A stretch of DNA of 64,000 bases from Bacteroides clarus YIT 12056 (GTDB lineage: Bacteria; Bacteroidota; Bacteroidia; Bacteroidales; Bacteroidaceae). A program made the translations under genes and the position numbers. The stretch is taken from positions 1 to 64,000 of the forward strand of contig NZ_FQWK01000009.1 in assembly GCF_900129655.1 (NCBI RefSeq), read 5' to 3'. Of this stretch, positions 34,446-45,112 are shown one piece after another. The stretch's first letter is position 1, and each line of letters begins with the position of its first letter. The notes beneath the pieces were generated by a model, which did not search any database, was not told the origin of the DNA, and saw only the letters and a program-made list of their open reading frames with translations.

Positions 34446-35924
34446 ATGAAGAAGAATTATTTGAAGGTTTTGACTATAGGCTCATTGCTGACTTGTTGTG
34501 TTGGGGTACTGAGCGCACAGGAGATTGAAGCATGGGTAACCAATGCTGACCGTTCGATGCTTTTCCAGCGACAATCGGAAAAAATAACTTTTGGAAATGA
34601 AGAAGGCAAAGGTCTGCCAATTATTATAGATGACCGCCAAGAATTTCAAACGATAGATGGATTTGGATTTGCGTTGACGGAGGGTAGCGCTTTCCATCTT
34701 CATCATATGAGTGATTCAGCACGTGAACAAATTTTGAAAGAGATGTTTGGCACTGAGGGAAATCATGTGGGTTTTAGCTATATACGATTAACCTTGGGAG
34801 CATCTGATTTAAATAACTTTGTATACTCCTATAATGACCTTCCGGATGGCAAAAAAGATTTAGAAATGAAAAAGTTTGACCTAGGGCATGATTATGATGA
34901 TATAATCCCTGTCATGAAAGAGATATTGAAAATTGTTCCTGATATCAAAATTATGGCTTCACCCTGGTCTGCTCCTGCATGGATGAAGGAAAGTAAGAAT
35001 GTACGGGGAGGAGCTCTCAAGAATGAATGTTATGATGCCTATGCCCGTTACTTTACAAAATATGTTCAGGCTATGGCGAAAGAGGGTATTAATATTGATG
35101 TAGTTACAGTGCAGAATGAGCCTCTCAATTCTCGTAACACTCCAAGTATGCCATGGTTTTGGCAGCAACAGAATGAATTTGTAAGAGAGCATTTGGGTCC
35201 GGCTTTTAAAGCGGCTGGTTTAAAAACTAAAATAGTAATCTTTGATCATAACTGTGATAGGCCGGATTATCCGTTAGCTATATTGAGCGATCCTGTTACT
35301 TCGGAATATGTAGATGGTTCTGCTTTTCATCATTATCGTGGTTATATGAGTGGCATGAATATAGTACATAGGGCACGTCCTGATAAGAATATCTACTTTA
35401 CAGAGCAGATGTTGACAGAACGTCCGGGAAGTGAAACTATTAATATTGCCTCTGCCGTCAAACGTTTGATTGTGAATGTAACTCGTAATTGGAGTAAAAA
35501 TTCTATTTTATGGAACTATGCAGCGGACCCGCAGTTTGACCCGCATACAGATAATGGAGGGTGCTCAATGTGTCAGGGAGCAATTACTATTGACGGGGAT
35601 AAAGTAACCCGCAATATAGCATATTATACCATAGCGCATGCTTCTAAATTTATTCGCCCAGGTTCGGTTCGTATATCCTCTACCGATGCTTTTGATCCGG
35701 GAGTGGATATTACGGAAGATGAGGAACGGGCGGAAATTCGTCGTGCTACCGTTGTTGAACATAGCGATGTACTGCCAAATGTTGCGTTTAAAACTCCTGA
35801 GGGGAAAATAGTTCTGGTCATAGCTAATGATAGTTGGTCACAGCAAACAGCTAAGATACAGTACAATGGCCGTTTTGCAAATTTACATTTAGCGCCCGGT
35901 TCTGTAGGAACATTTATTTGGTAA
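34446..35924 (+). CDS. GH30-family beta-glycosidase
   Basis: Exported enzyme of 492 residues. Signal peptide (cleavage near LSAQ) and a GH30 catalytic barrel: FQTIDGFGFALTEGSAFHL, SPWSAPAWMK, acid/base E225 in TVQNEPLN and nucleophile E320 in IYFTEQM, then a C-terminal beta-sandwich ending LAPGSVGTFIW. GH30 members act on beta-glucosides, beta-1,6-glucans or xylans; in this cluster a role in removing glucose from glucomannan fragments is plausible but unproven. It lies 37 bases after the GH5-like gene and 16 bases before the esterase gene. Confidence 0.9.
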   Translation: MKKNYLKVLTIGSLLTCCVGVLSAQEIEAWVTNADRSMLFQRQSEKITFGNEEGKGLPIIIDDRQEFQTIDGFGFALTEGSAFHLHHMSDSAREQILKEMFGTEGNHVGFSYIRLTLGASDLNNFVYSYNDLPDGKKDLEMKKFDLGHDYDDIIPVMKEILKIVPDIKIMASPWSAPAWMKESKNVRGGALKNECYDAYARYFTKYVQAMAKEGINIDVVTVQNEPLNSRNTPSMPWFWQQQNEFVREHLGPAFKAAGLKTKIVIFDHNCDRPDYPLAILSDPVTSEYVDGSAFHHYRGYMSGMNIVHRARPDKNIYFTEQMLTERPGSETINIASAVKRLIVNVTRNWSKNSILWNYAADPQFDPHTDNGGCSMCQGAITIDGDKVTRNIAYYTIAHASKFIRPGSVRISSTDAFDPGVDITEDEERAEIRRATVVEHSDVLPNVAFKTPEGKIVLVIANDSWSQQTAKIQYNGRFANLHLAPGSVGTFIW

Positions 35925-35940
35925 GGTAAAAAACAAAATT

Positions 35941-37629
35941 ATGGGTATCAATAGAAGAAAATTTCTTAAGAGTGTAGGATTGGGTACTATTATGTTAGGT
36001 GCCCAACCTCTCACTGCACTGGCTTCGGAAGCATTGGTCTCTGATAGCTCTTCTCAAGATAGAAAAGATATTACAGATGATGGACCTCAAGTTCAGATCG
36101 GTGACCATATTGCTATTGCTGATACAGAGTATGGAAAGGTGAAGGGATATATAATGCGTGGTATTTATACTTTCTTAGGAATTCCTTACGCTGCTGATAC
36201 CTCTGGCAAAAATCGTTTTATGCCTCCTTGTAAGCATAAGCCGTGGACAGGAGTTAGACCTGCTGTTTTTTATGGAAATACAGCGCCTCAAGATGTATAT
36301 AGTCGTGCATCCACTTCATATGATATGTTCGTTGATCATTGGAACTATGATGAGATCAGTGAAAATTGTCTTTGCTTAAATATATGGACTCAGGGTATTG
36401 CTGACGGAAAAAAGCGCCCGGTGGTGGTTTGGTTACATGGGGGAGGCTTTACACGTGGTAACGGTATTGAACAGGATGGATATAATGGGGAGAATATTAC
36501 TCGATATGGTGATATTGTTTATTGTTCCATTAATCATCGTTTGGGAGTATTCGGATTTACAGATTTATCAGCTTTTGGAGAAAAATATAAAGACTCTGGT
36601 AATGCCGGTTTATTGGATATGGTTGCAGCCATACGGTGGATACATGACAATATTGCTAATTTTGGGGGTGATCCTGATAATGTGACGGTAATTGGACAGT
36701 CTGGCGGTGGCGCTAAGGTTTGTCTATTAGCAGCTATGCCCGAAATGCGCGGTTTGATTCATAAGGGTGTGGCATTAAGTGGATCGACCATTAGGGCGAA
36801 TAAGCCTGAATATTCTCGATTGTTGGGCGAGTATATACTCAGGGAAGCGGGGTTGTCTGCCACAGAAGTAGACAAGCTTCAAGATATGCCGTGGAGAGAT
36901 TATATGGAATTGGCGTATCGTGCTTCTGCCCGTATGGAGCGAGAAGAAGGAGCTTCTGGTATGGTCAGAGGTAATTTCGGTCCGATTGGAGATGGTGTAC
37001 ATCTCCCTCAAGAGAAGTTTTTCCGTTCTTCATCCTCTTTGGATATTCCTATGATTTTTTGCACAACTTTCCATGAATGGGGAGTAAATCGTGCAGACTC
37101 TACTCAGGAAATGATTACCGCTGCACAGGCAATAGAACGATTATCAGAACATTATGGCGAGAAAGCAAAAGATATTTATAACGCTTATTCTCGAAATTTT
37201 CCTGAAGCAAAACCTATAGAAGTATTAATCTTAGTACACTCCAATCGTTTATCTGTCATTGAAGCAGCAACAGCTAAAAAGCAGCAGAATGCTCCTGTTT
37301 ATATGGCATGGTTTGGATTTTGCCCTTCATTATTTGATGGAAGGATGCGTGCGTTTCATTGTTTGGATATTAGTTTTTGGTTCTTGAATACGGACTTGAT
37401 GGTAACTCATTCCGGTGGTGGTAGTCGTCCACGGAAATTGTCCTATAAAATGGCTGATGCGTTATTGAGTTTTGTTCGGACAGGAAATCCGAACTGTTCC
37501 TCTTTGCCGAAATGGCCGGAGTTTACGGTAAAGAACGGAGAAACAATGATATTTAATGATGTATGTGAAGTAAAAAATGATCCGGATAGAGAGGGACGTA
37601 CTGTTTTGATGAATTATTTTAAAAAATAG
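35941..37629 (+). CDS. Type B carboxylesterase, Tat-exported
   Basis: Alpha/beta-hydrolase of 562 residues of the carboxylesterase/cholinesterase family. The N-terminus has a twin-arginine signal (NRRKFLK, followed by a hydrophobic stretch and TALASEA). Catalytic features are the oxyanion loop HGGGF (166-170) and nucleophile Ser254 in GQSGGGAK. Length is normal. In a mannan locus it is a candidate for removing acetyl groups from mannan, but family membership alone does not define the ester. It is co-transcribed with the GH30 and next esterase genes. Confidence 0.88.
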   Translation: MGINRRKFLKSVGLGTIMLGAQPLTALASEALVSDSSSQDRKDITDDGPQVQIGDHIAIADTEYGKVKGYIMRGIYTFLGIPYAADTSGKNRFMPPCKHKPWTGVRPAVFYGNTAPQDVYSRASTSYDMFVDHWNYDEISENCLCLNIWTQGIADGKKRPVVVWLHGGGFTRGNGIEQDGYNGENITRYGDIVYCSINHRLGVFGFTDLSAFGEKYKDSGNAGLLDMVAAIRWIHDNIANFGGDPDNVTVIGQSGGGAKVCLLAAMPEMRGLIHKGVALSGSTIRANKPEYSRLLGEYILREAGLSATEVDKLQDMPWRDYMELAYRASARMEREEGASGMVRGNFGPIGDGVHLPQEKFFRSSSSLDIPMIFCTTFHEWGVNRADSTQEMITAAQAIERLSEHYGEKAKDIYNAYSRNFPEAKPIEVLILVHSNRLSVIEAATAKKQQNAPVYMAWFGFCPSLFDGRMRAFHCLDISFWFLNTDLMVTHSGGGSRPRKLSYKMADALLSFVRTGNPNCSSLPKWPEFTVKNGETMIFNDVCEVKNDPDREGRTVLMNYFKK

Positions 37630-37678
37630 GTACCTTTTAGAGTGTAGGATTGGTTTTTAGTTATGATTAAAATTTTAA

Positions 37679-38848
<1,170 letters not shown>

Positions 38849-38892
38849 TAGGGCTAATTGATAACCTCTGCTTATAATATAAAAATGCTGTT

Positions 38893-41208
38893 ATGAGAAA
38901 AATAATCTTCTTGATATTATTGGCGAGCTGTTTAGTCTCTTGTATTGGTAAAAAAGAACTAGGAGAGACTTTCATTAAGGTAGAGAATGGATACTTTACA
39001 AAAAATGGTATACCTTATTACTATATTGGTACTAATTACTGGTATGGTGCAATTTTAGGGTCTACAGGAAGAGGTGGAGACCGTGAGCGTCTTGTACGGG
39101 AACTTGATCTGATGAAAGAGAATGGAGTGGACAATTTGCGTATTCTTGTAGGAGCGGATGGCGAAGAGGGAATACCTTTTCGGGTAATGCCAACTTTGCA
39201 GAAAGAGGCTGGTATATATAATGATACAATTTTTGAAGGATTAGATTTTCTCTTATCAGAAATGGGAAAAAGGGATATGTATGCAGTTCTCTATCTGAAT
39301 AATAGCTGGGAATGGAGTGGAGGATATAGTAAATATCTGAATTGGACCGGGCATGGTAAGGAACCTATTCCTGGAATTGATGGTTGGGATGCTTTTAATA
39401 AATATGTAGCTCAATATGCAGAATGTGAAGAATGTCATTCTTTGTTTCTTAATCACATCAGAACCGTAGTTAGTAGAACAAACCGCTATACTAATAAAAA
39501 ATATACTGATGATCCTGCCATTATGGCTTGGCAAGTTGGAAATGAACCACGTGCTTTTAGTAGTGAGGGAAAAACAGCTTTTGCTAAATGGCTGAGCAAA
39601 GCTACTCGTCTAATTCGTACACTTGATTCTAATCATTTGATAACAATTGGGAGTGAAGGAAAAATGGGCTGTGAAAATGATATGGCTCTGTTTGAAGAAA
39701 TCCATCATGATGAAAATGTCGATTATCTTACAATGCATATCTGGCCTAAAAATTGGCGTTGGATAAATGCAGATAGTATTCCGCAAAATGTAAGAAGAGC
39801 TATTAGTTTGACTACCCAATATATGGCAGAACATATTATTGTTGCTCGCCAATTGAATAAACCCATTGTGTTGGAAGAGTTTGGCTTGCCTCGTGATAAT
39901 CATAAGTATCACCGTACAGATCCTACTACAGCTAGAGATAGATATTACAGTGCTGTTTTTGATAAAATATACCAATCGTTGAAACAGCGAGATGTGTTGG
40001 CGGGGTGTAATTTTTGGGCATGGGGTGGTACTGGACAACCTCAACATGAATTTTGGCAACCTTGGGATGACTATGTCGGTGACCCGGGACAAGAAGAACA
40101 GGGGCTTAATTCTGTCTTTGACACAGATACTGCTATGCGCATAATAAAACGATATAATTCCCTTCTGGATAAGGCCGGAACGAATAATATATCTATCAAA
40201 AGTAAGGAAACCAATAACTTATTGGATAATTTGAAGAAAGTATCATTGCGGGGTTTTATGTTTGGGCATCATGATGATACTGTGTATGGCATTGGCTGGG
40301 AAGGAGATGAGGGAGAGTCAGATGTAAAAAGAGTATGTGGCGATTATCCGGCTGTTATCAGTTTTGATTTAGGAGAGTTAGAACTGGATAGTACGGTTAA
40401 TTTGGATAAAGTACCTTTTGATAAAATTAAGAAAGAAATAATTAATCAATATTATCGGGGAGGGATGATATCATTAAGTTGGCATGCCCGTAATCCTATG
40501 ACAGGTGGAGATGCTTGGGATATAAAAGACAGTACTGTTGTAAAGTCTATTCTGCCTGGTGGTATTAATCATCAAAAGTTCGTAGGATGGCTGGATAAAG
40601 TGTCTGCTTTCATCAGCTCACTGCAAACGGCAGATAATGTTAAAGTCCCGATACTTTTCCGTCCATGGCATGAAAATACTGGTAGTTGGTTTTGGTGGGG
40701 TGAGCAGTTATGTACTCCCGATGAATATAAAGCTTTATGGGAAATGACAGTGAATCATTTTAGGCTAAATGGTGTTAATAATATACTCTATGCATATTCT
40801 CCGGGGACTGAACCTAAAGACACAGCTCAGTATTTGGAACGTTATCCGGGAGATGAGATGGTGGATGTTATAGGCCTTGATACTTACCAATTTAATCGTA
40901 ATATTTTTCTATCCAAGCTTGATAAGTCACTTGCTATTTTGGATAGTATAGGTAAAACCCATGATAAAGTATATGCTGTAACAGAAATCGGATATGAGGG
41001 GATTCCTGATGCAAAATGGTGGACAGGCACATTACTTCCTGCATTAGCCCAATATTCTCTTGCTTATGCGTTGGTATGGCGTAATGCGCGTGAAAGGGTT
41101 ACACATTTTTATGCTCCTTATCCGGGACAGGTTTCTGCTACGGATTTCGTAGAATTCTATAAGCATCCCAAAACATTATTTGCAGAAGAAGTTAATTTGT
41201 ATCAATAA
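38893..41208 (+). CDS. Bifunctional GH5_7-GH26 beta-mannanase
   Basis: Exported two-catalytic-domain protein of 771 residues. A lipoprotein signal (LASCLVSC, Cys17) precedes a GH5 subfamily 7-like domain (about 28-425) with WEWSGGYSKYLNW, acid/base E218 in WQVGNEPRAF and nucleophile E329 in VLEEFGLPRD. A GH26 domain (about 445-765) follows, with acid/base E593 in FRPWHENTGSWFWWG and nucleophile E698 in VTEIGYEG. All four catalytic residues are present, so both halves are probably active. It is the last A+T-rich gene of the locus; the next gene, 19 bases on, has host-like composition. Confidence 0.93.
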   Translation: MRKIIFLILLASCLVSCIGKKELGETFIKVENGYFTKNGIPYYYIGTNYWYGAILGSTGRGGDRERLVRELDLMKENGVDNLRILVGADGEEGIPFRVMPTLQKEAGIYNDTIFEGLDFLLSEMGKRDMYAVLYLNNSWEWSGGYSKYLNWTGHGKEPIPGIDGWDAFNKYVAQYAECEECHSLFLNHIRTVVSRTNRYTNKKYTDDPAIMAWQVGNEPRAFSSEGKTAFAKWLSKATRLIRTLDSNHLITIGSEGKMGCENDMALFEEIHHDENVDYLTMHIWPKNWRWINADSIPQNVRRAISLTTQYMAEHIIVARQLNKPIVLEEFGLPRDNHKYHRTDPTTARDRYYSAVFDKIYQSLKQRDVLAGCNFWAWGGTGQPQHEFWQPWDDYVGDPGQEEQGLNSVFDTDTAMRIIKRYNSLLDKAGTNNISIKSKETNNLLDNLKKVSLRGFMFGHHDDTVYGIGWEGDEGESDVKRVCGDYPAVISFDLGELELDSTVNLDKVPFDKIKKEIINQYYRGGMISLSWHARNPMTGGDAWDIKDSTVVKSILPGGINHQKFVGWLDKVSAFISSLQTADNVKVPILFRPWHENTGSWFWWGEQLCTPDEYKALWEMTVNHFRLNGVNNILYAYSPGTEPKDTAQYLERYPGDEMVDVIGLDTYQFNRNIFLSKLDKSLAILDSIGKTHDKVYAVTEIGYEGIPDAKWWTGTLLPALAQYSLAYALVWRNARERVTHFYAPYPGQVSATDFVEFYKHPKTLFAEEVNLYQ

Positions 41209-41227
41209 CAAACTAATATAAAATTAG

Positions 41228-42418
41228 ATGAAAACTTATACACAGAAAATCGCAGAACTCTATCGCTTACATGAAGAGTTGATAACCAGAACCAATATAC
41301 CCCAAGAAACAAGCAACGGTATATTCACCCGTTATAAATATCCTGTACTGACAGCTGCGCATACCCCTGTCTTTTGGCGATATGATTTGGATGAAAACAG
41401 TAATCCTTATCTAATGGAGCGTATTGGTATGAATGCCACAATGAATTCCGGCGCTATCAAATGGAATGATAAATACTTGTTGGTGGTTCGTGTGGAAGGA
41501 GCCGACCGTAAATCATTCTTTGCCATAGCCGAAAGTCCGAATGGCATTGACAACTTCCGTTTTTGGGACTATCCGATAACGATGCCCGAAGACATTATTC
41601 CGGCAACCAATGTTTATGACATGCGTCTTACTGCCCATGAAGACGGTTGGATATACGGCCTTTTCTGTGCGGAGCGCCATGACGATACGGCCCCTGCGGG
41701 AGATTTGTCTTCGGCAACGGCAACGGCAGCTATTGCCCGTACCAAAGATTTGAAGACTTGGGAGCGTCTGCCGGATTTGAAAACCAAAAGCCAGCAACGC
41801 AATGTAGTACTTCATCCGGAATTTGTAGATGGTAAATACGCTCTTTATACCCGTCCGCAGGACGGTTTCATCGATACCGGAAGCGGTGGCGGTATTGGTT
41901 GGGCATTGGTAGACGATATAACGCATGCAGAAGTAAAAGAAGAAAAGATTATCGACCAACGCTACTATCACACTATTAAAGAAGTGAAGAACGGCGAAGG
42001 CCCTCATCCTATCAAAACTCCTAAGGGATGGTTACATTTGGCGCATGGTGTACGCGCTTGTGCCGCCGGATTGCGTTATGTGCTATATATGTACATGACG
42101 GCCTTGGACGACCCGACCAGACTGATAGCCGCTCCCGGCGGTTACTTCATGGCTCCCGAGGACGAAGAGCGTATAGGCGATGTAAGCAACGTACTTTTCT
42201 CCAACGGCTGGATTGCCGATGATGACGGGACGGTATTTATCTATTATGCTTCTTCCGATACGCGGATGCATGTAGCGACGTCCACCATTGACAAGTTGGT
42301 GGATTATTGCATGAATACCCCTGCCGACGGTTTGAACTCCTCTGCTTCGGTAGAGACTTTGAAGAGATTGATAGACAAGAATTTGAAACTATTGAAACAA
42401 CAGGTTGTTTCTAAATAA
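41228..42418 (+). CDS. GH130 4-O-beta-D-mannosyl-D-glucose phosphorylase
   Basis: Cytoplasmic phosphorylase of 396 residues converting mannosyl-beta-1,4-glucose and phosphate to mannose-1-phosphate and glucose. [20 protein letters not shown] and the catalytic region [17 protein letters not shown] are typical of GH130 subfamily 1; Asp131 falls at the position I recall for the general acid of the B. fragilis enzyme. The gene is followed by a symporter and a 2-epimerase in the same order as the characterised B. fragilis mannobiose pathway. There is no signal peptide. It begins the G+C-richer part of the mannan locus. Confidence 0.93.
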   Translation: MKTYTQKIAELYRLHEELITRTNIPQETSNGIFTRYKYPVLTAAHTPVFWRYDLDENSNPYLMERIGMNATMNSGAIKWNDKYLLVVRVEGADRKSFFAIAESPNGIDNFRFWDYPITMPEDIIPATNVYDMRLTAHEDGWIYGLFCAERHDDTAPAGDLSSATATAAIARTKDLKTWERLPDLKTKSQQRNVVLHPEFVDGKYALYTRPQDGFIDTGSGGGIGWALVDDITHAEVKEEKIIDQRYYHTIKEVKNGEGPHPIKTPKGWLHLAHGVRACAAGLRYVLYMYMTALDDPTRLIAAPGGYFMAPEDEERIGDVSNVLFSNGWIADDDGTVFIYYASSDTRMHVATSTIDKLVDYCMNTPADGLNSSASVETLKRLIDKNLKLLKQQVVSK

Positions 42419-42425
42419 ACACAGT

Positions 42426-43808
42426 ATGATAAAACTTACAGAGAAAATAGGCTATGGATTTGGGGATATGGCATCATCCATGTTCTGGAAACTGTTTGGC
42501 GCCTATCTGATGATATTCTATACGGATGTTTTCGGTTTGCCGGCTGCGGTGGTGGGAACTATGTTCCTGATAACGAGAATATGGGATTCGGCTTTCGACC
42601 CTATTGTCGGCGTCGTTGCCGACCGTACACACTCCCGTTGGGGAAAGTTCCGGCCTTATCTCTTGTGGTTGGCTGTCCCGTTCGGCATCATCGGTATTCT
42701 GACTTTTGTTACTCCGGACTGGAGCCCGACCGGTAAGTTGATTTATGCCTACGTCACCTATTCGTTGATGATGATGATATACTCTGCCATCAACGTACCT
42801 TACGCTTCCCTGCTGGGAGTAATGAGCCCTAATCCTAAAGAACGCAACACACTTTCTACTTATAGAATGACCTTTGCCTACATCGGTAGCTTCATAGCCC
42901 TGCTGTTGTTTATGCCGTTGGTGAATTTTTTCAGTGGCAACAGTAAGGAGTTGGCCGATCAGCAGACGGGCTGGACTATGGCAGTCGTTGTTATAGCCAT
43001 CTTATGCATCGTGTTATTTTTCGGATGCTTTGCCTGGACTAAAGAACGGGTAAAGCCAATCAAAGAAACACAAAACCCGCTGAAAGAAGACTTGAAAGAT
43101 TTGTTTAAAAACAAGCCTTGGTGGATCTTATTGGGTGCGGGTGTGGCTGCTTTGGTATTCAACTCCATTCGTGATGGCGCTACTGTCTATTACTTTAAGT
43201 ATTTTGTCGTAGAGGAAGATTATGCGACCGTCTCTTTCTTCGGCATGTCATTCGTGTTGAGCGGACTATACCTCGCTTTGGGGCAGGCTGCCAATATAAT
43301 AGGCGTAATAGCAGCCGCTCCCGTCAGCAACCGCATCGGCAAGCGTAACACCTATATGTGGGCGATGATTATCGCCACAGTACTTAGCGTTATCTTTTAT
43401 TGGTTTGATAAGGAAGACCTGATATGGATGTTTGTATTTCAAGCGTTAATCAGCGTTTGCGCGGGTAGTATCTTTCCGTTGCTCTGGTCTATGTATGCCG
43501 ATTGCGCCGACTATTCGGAACTGAAAACCGGTAACCGTGCCACAGGACTGATATTCTCCTCTTCTTCCATGAGCCAGAAATTCGGTTGGGCTATCGGTAC
43601 GGCGGTAACCGGCTGGCTGCTCGGATTCTTTGGCTTCCAGGCAAACGCAGTGCAAAGTGAAGAAGCGATTAGCGGTATCAAGATGTTCCTGAGCTTCTTG
43701 CCGGCCATAGGTACTATCCTGAGTGTGGTGTTCATCAGCATGTATCCGCTTACAGAAAACAAAATGAAAGATATAACAACAGAACTGGAACACAAAAGAC
43801 AATTATAA
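42426..43808 (+). CDS. GPH-family sugar/cation symporter (MFS)
   Basis: Inner-membrane transporter of 460 residues from the ATG at 42426 (an in-frame upstream ATG at 42405 lies inside the previous gene). About 12 hydrophobic helices are visible. The start KLTEKIGYGFGDMASSMFWK and the cytoplasmic loop DRTHSRWGKFRPYLLW are diagnostic of the GPH (MelB/YicJ) family. Located between mannosylglucose phosphorylase and mannobiose 2-epimerase, it most likely imports beta-1,4-mannobiose with sodium or protons. Confidence 0.93.
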   Translation: MIKLTEKIGYGFGDMASSMFWKLFGAYLMIFYTDVFGLPAAVVGTMFLITRIWDSAFDPIVGVVADRTHSRWGKFRPYLLWLAVPFGIIGILTFVTPDWSPTGKLIYAYVTYSLMMMIYSAINVPYASLLGVMSPNPKERNTLSTYRMTFAYIGSFIALLLFMPLVNFFSGNSKELADQQTGWTMAVVVIAILCIVLFFGCFAWTKERVKPIKETQNPLKEDLKDLFKNKPWWILLGAGVAALVFNSIRDGATVYYFKYFVVEEDYATVSFFGMSFVLSGLYLALGQAANIIGVIAAAPVSNRIGKRNTYMWAMIIATVLSVIFYWFDKEDLIWMFVFQALISVCAGSIFPLLWSMYADCADYSELKTGNRATGLIFSSSSMSQKFGWAIGTAVTGWLLGFFGFQANAVQSEEAISGIKMFLSFLPAIGTILSVVFISMYPLTENKMKDITTELEHKRQL

Positions 43809-43812
43809 GAAA

Positions 43813-45012
43813 ATGATGTGCATGAATATACTAAGCGGGATGCAGCAAGAGATGCGTACTATACTGGAAGATAATATCCTTTCGTTTTGGGCGGATAAAA
43901 TGACAGACCCGGTGCATGGCGGTTTCTATGGCCGCATCACCGGAACGGATAAACTGGAACCGCAGGCTGTGAAAGGCGCTGTACTCAATGCCCGCATATT
44001 GTGGACGTTCTCATCGGCTTACCGTTTGTTGAAGAAGCCCGGATGCTTGGAAATGGCTACCCGTGCCAAACGTGTCATTATCGACGAATTCTACGACAAG
44101 GAACAGGGTGGAATATACTGGTCGCTCGACTATACAGGCCATCCCTCGGATACCAAAAAGCAGATTTATGCTTTAGGTTTTGCTATTTACGGTCTGAGTG
44201 AGTATCATCGCGCCACCGGAGACGAAGAAGCATTGGACTATGCCATCCGCCTCTTCAGAAGCATCGAACAATATAGCTTCGACTCCGTAAAGAACGGTTA
44301 TTGCGAGGCCTTGACCCGCGATTGGCACGAAATCTCCGATATGCGGCTTAGCGACAAGGATGAGAATGAGCGCAAGACCATGAATACCCATTTGCATATT
44401 CTGGAACCTTACACAAATCTCTATCGGGTATGGAAAGATGACGGTCTTGAGAAGCAACTCCGCAACTTGATACTACTCTTCACAGATAGAATACTGAACC
44501 AGCAAACCGGGCATTTGGAACTCTTTTTTGATGATGATTGGGTGAGCAAATACCGCATAGTATCCTATGGACATGATATTGAGGCTTCCTGGCTGATTCA
44601 TGAGGCGGCTTTAGTCTTGGGAGATAAAACGCTCTTGGAGAAAGTAGAGCCTCTGGTTGGGTACATCGCGGCGGCTGCCGATGAGGGATTGACATCCGAG
44701 GGCAGCATGATTTACGAGACTTTCCCCGACAAGGGGATAACGGACAGGGACTGCCATTGGTGGGTGCAAGCCGAAAATGTGGTAGGCCACATTAATCTCT
44801 ATCAGCATTTCGATGATGAAGTGGCTCTTCAGAAGGCATTCCGCTGTTGGGAGTATATCAAGAAACATCTGATAGATTATCAAAACGGAGAATGGTATTG
44901 GAGCGTTCGTGCCGACGGAACGGTAAACACCGCCGATGATAAGGCGGGTTTCTGGAAATGCCCCTATCATAACGGGCGCATGTGTATGGAGATGCTTGAA
45001 CGCTTTTCGTAA
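43813..45012 (+). CDS. Mannobiose (cellobiose) 2-epimerase
   Basis: Cytoplasmic epimerase of 399 residues of the N-acylglucosamine 2-epimerase/cellobiose 2-epimerase family, an (alpha/alpha)6 barrel. Active-site histidines are visible in NTHLHILEPY (193/195), SYGHDIEASW (254) and CPYHNGRM (386). It converts the reducing-end mannose of mannobiose to glucose, giving mannosylglucose for the GH130 enzyme at 41228-42418. The start overlaps none of the upstream gene (4-base gap); other in-frame ATGs follow at codons 2 and 4. Confidence 0.93.
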   Translation: MMCMNILSGMQQEMRTILEDNILSFWADKMTDPVHGGFYGRITGTDKLEPQAVKGAVLNARILWTFSSAYRLLKKPGCLEMATRAKRVIIDEFYDKEQGGIYWSLDYTGHPSDTKKQIYALGFAIYGLSEYHRATGDEEALDYAIRLFRSIEQYSFDSVKNGYCEALTRDWHEISDMRLSDKDENERKTMNTHLHILEPYTNLYRVWKDDGLEKQLRNLILLFTDRILNQQTGHLELFFDDDWVSKYRIVSYGHDIEASWLIHEAALVLGDKTLLEKVEPLVGYIAAAADEGLTSEGSMIYETFPDKGITDRDCHWWVQAENVVGHINLYQHFDDEVALQKAFRCWEYIKKHLIDYQNGEWYWSVRADGTVNTADDKAGFWKCPYHNGRMCMEMLERFS

Positions 45013-45037
45013 AAAACAGGTTAGTTGTTTTCAGGTT

Positions 45038-45088
45038 GAGGCTATATTAGAATGAGGTACTGATGAATATCCATTCTGATATAGCCTC
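45038..45088. terminator. Long hairpin between converging genes
   Basis: A 17-base arm (45038-45054) pairs with 45072-45088 at 16 Watson-Crick positions plus one wobble. It separates the epimerase gene from the converging aspartate kinase gene and probably ends both, although neither side has a clear T run. Confidence 0.5.
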
Positions 45089-45112
45089 TCCATTATGTAT
45101 AGGGGCGGGTTT

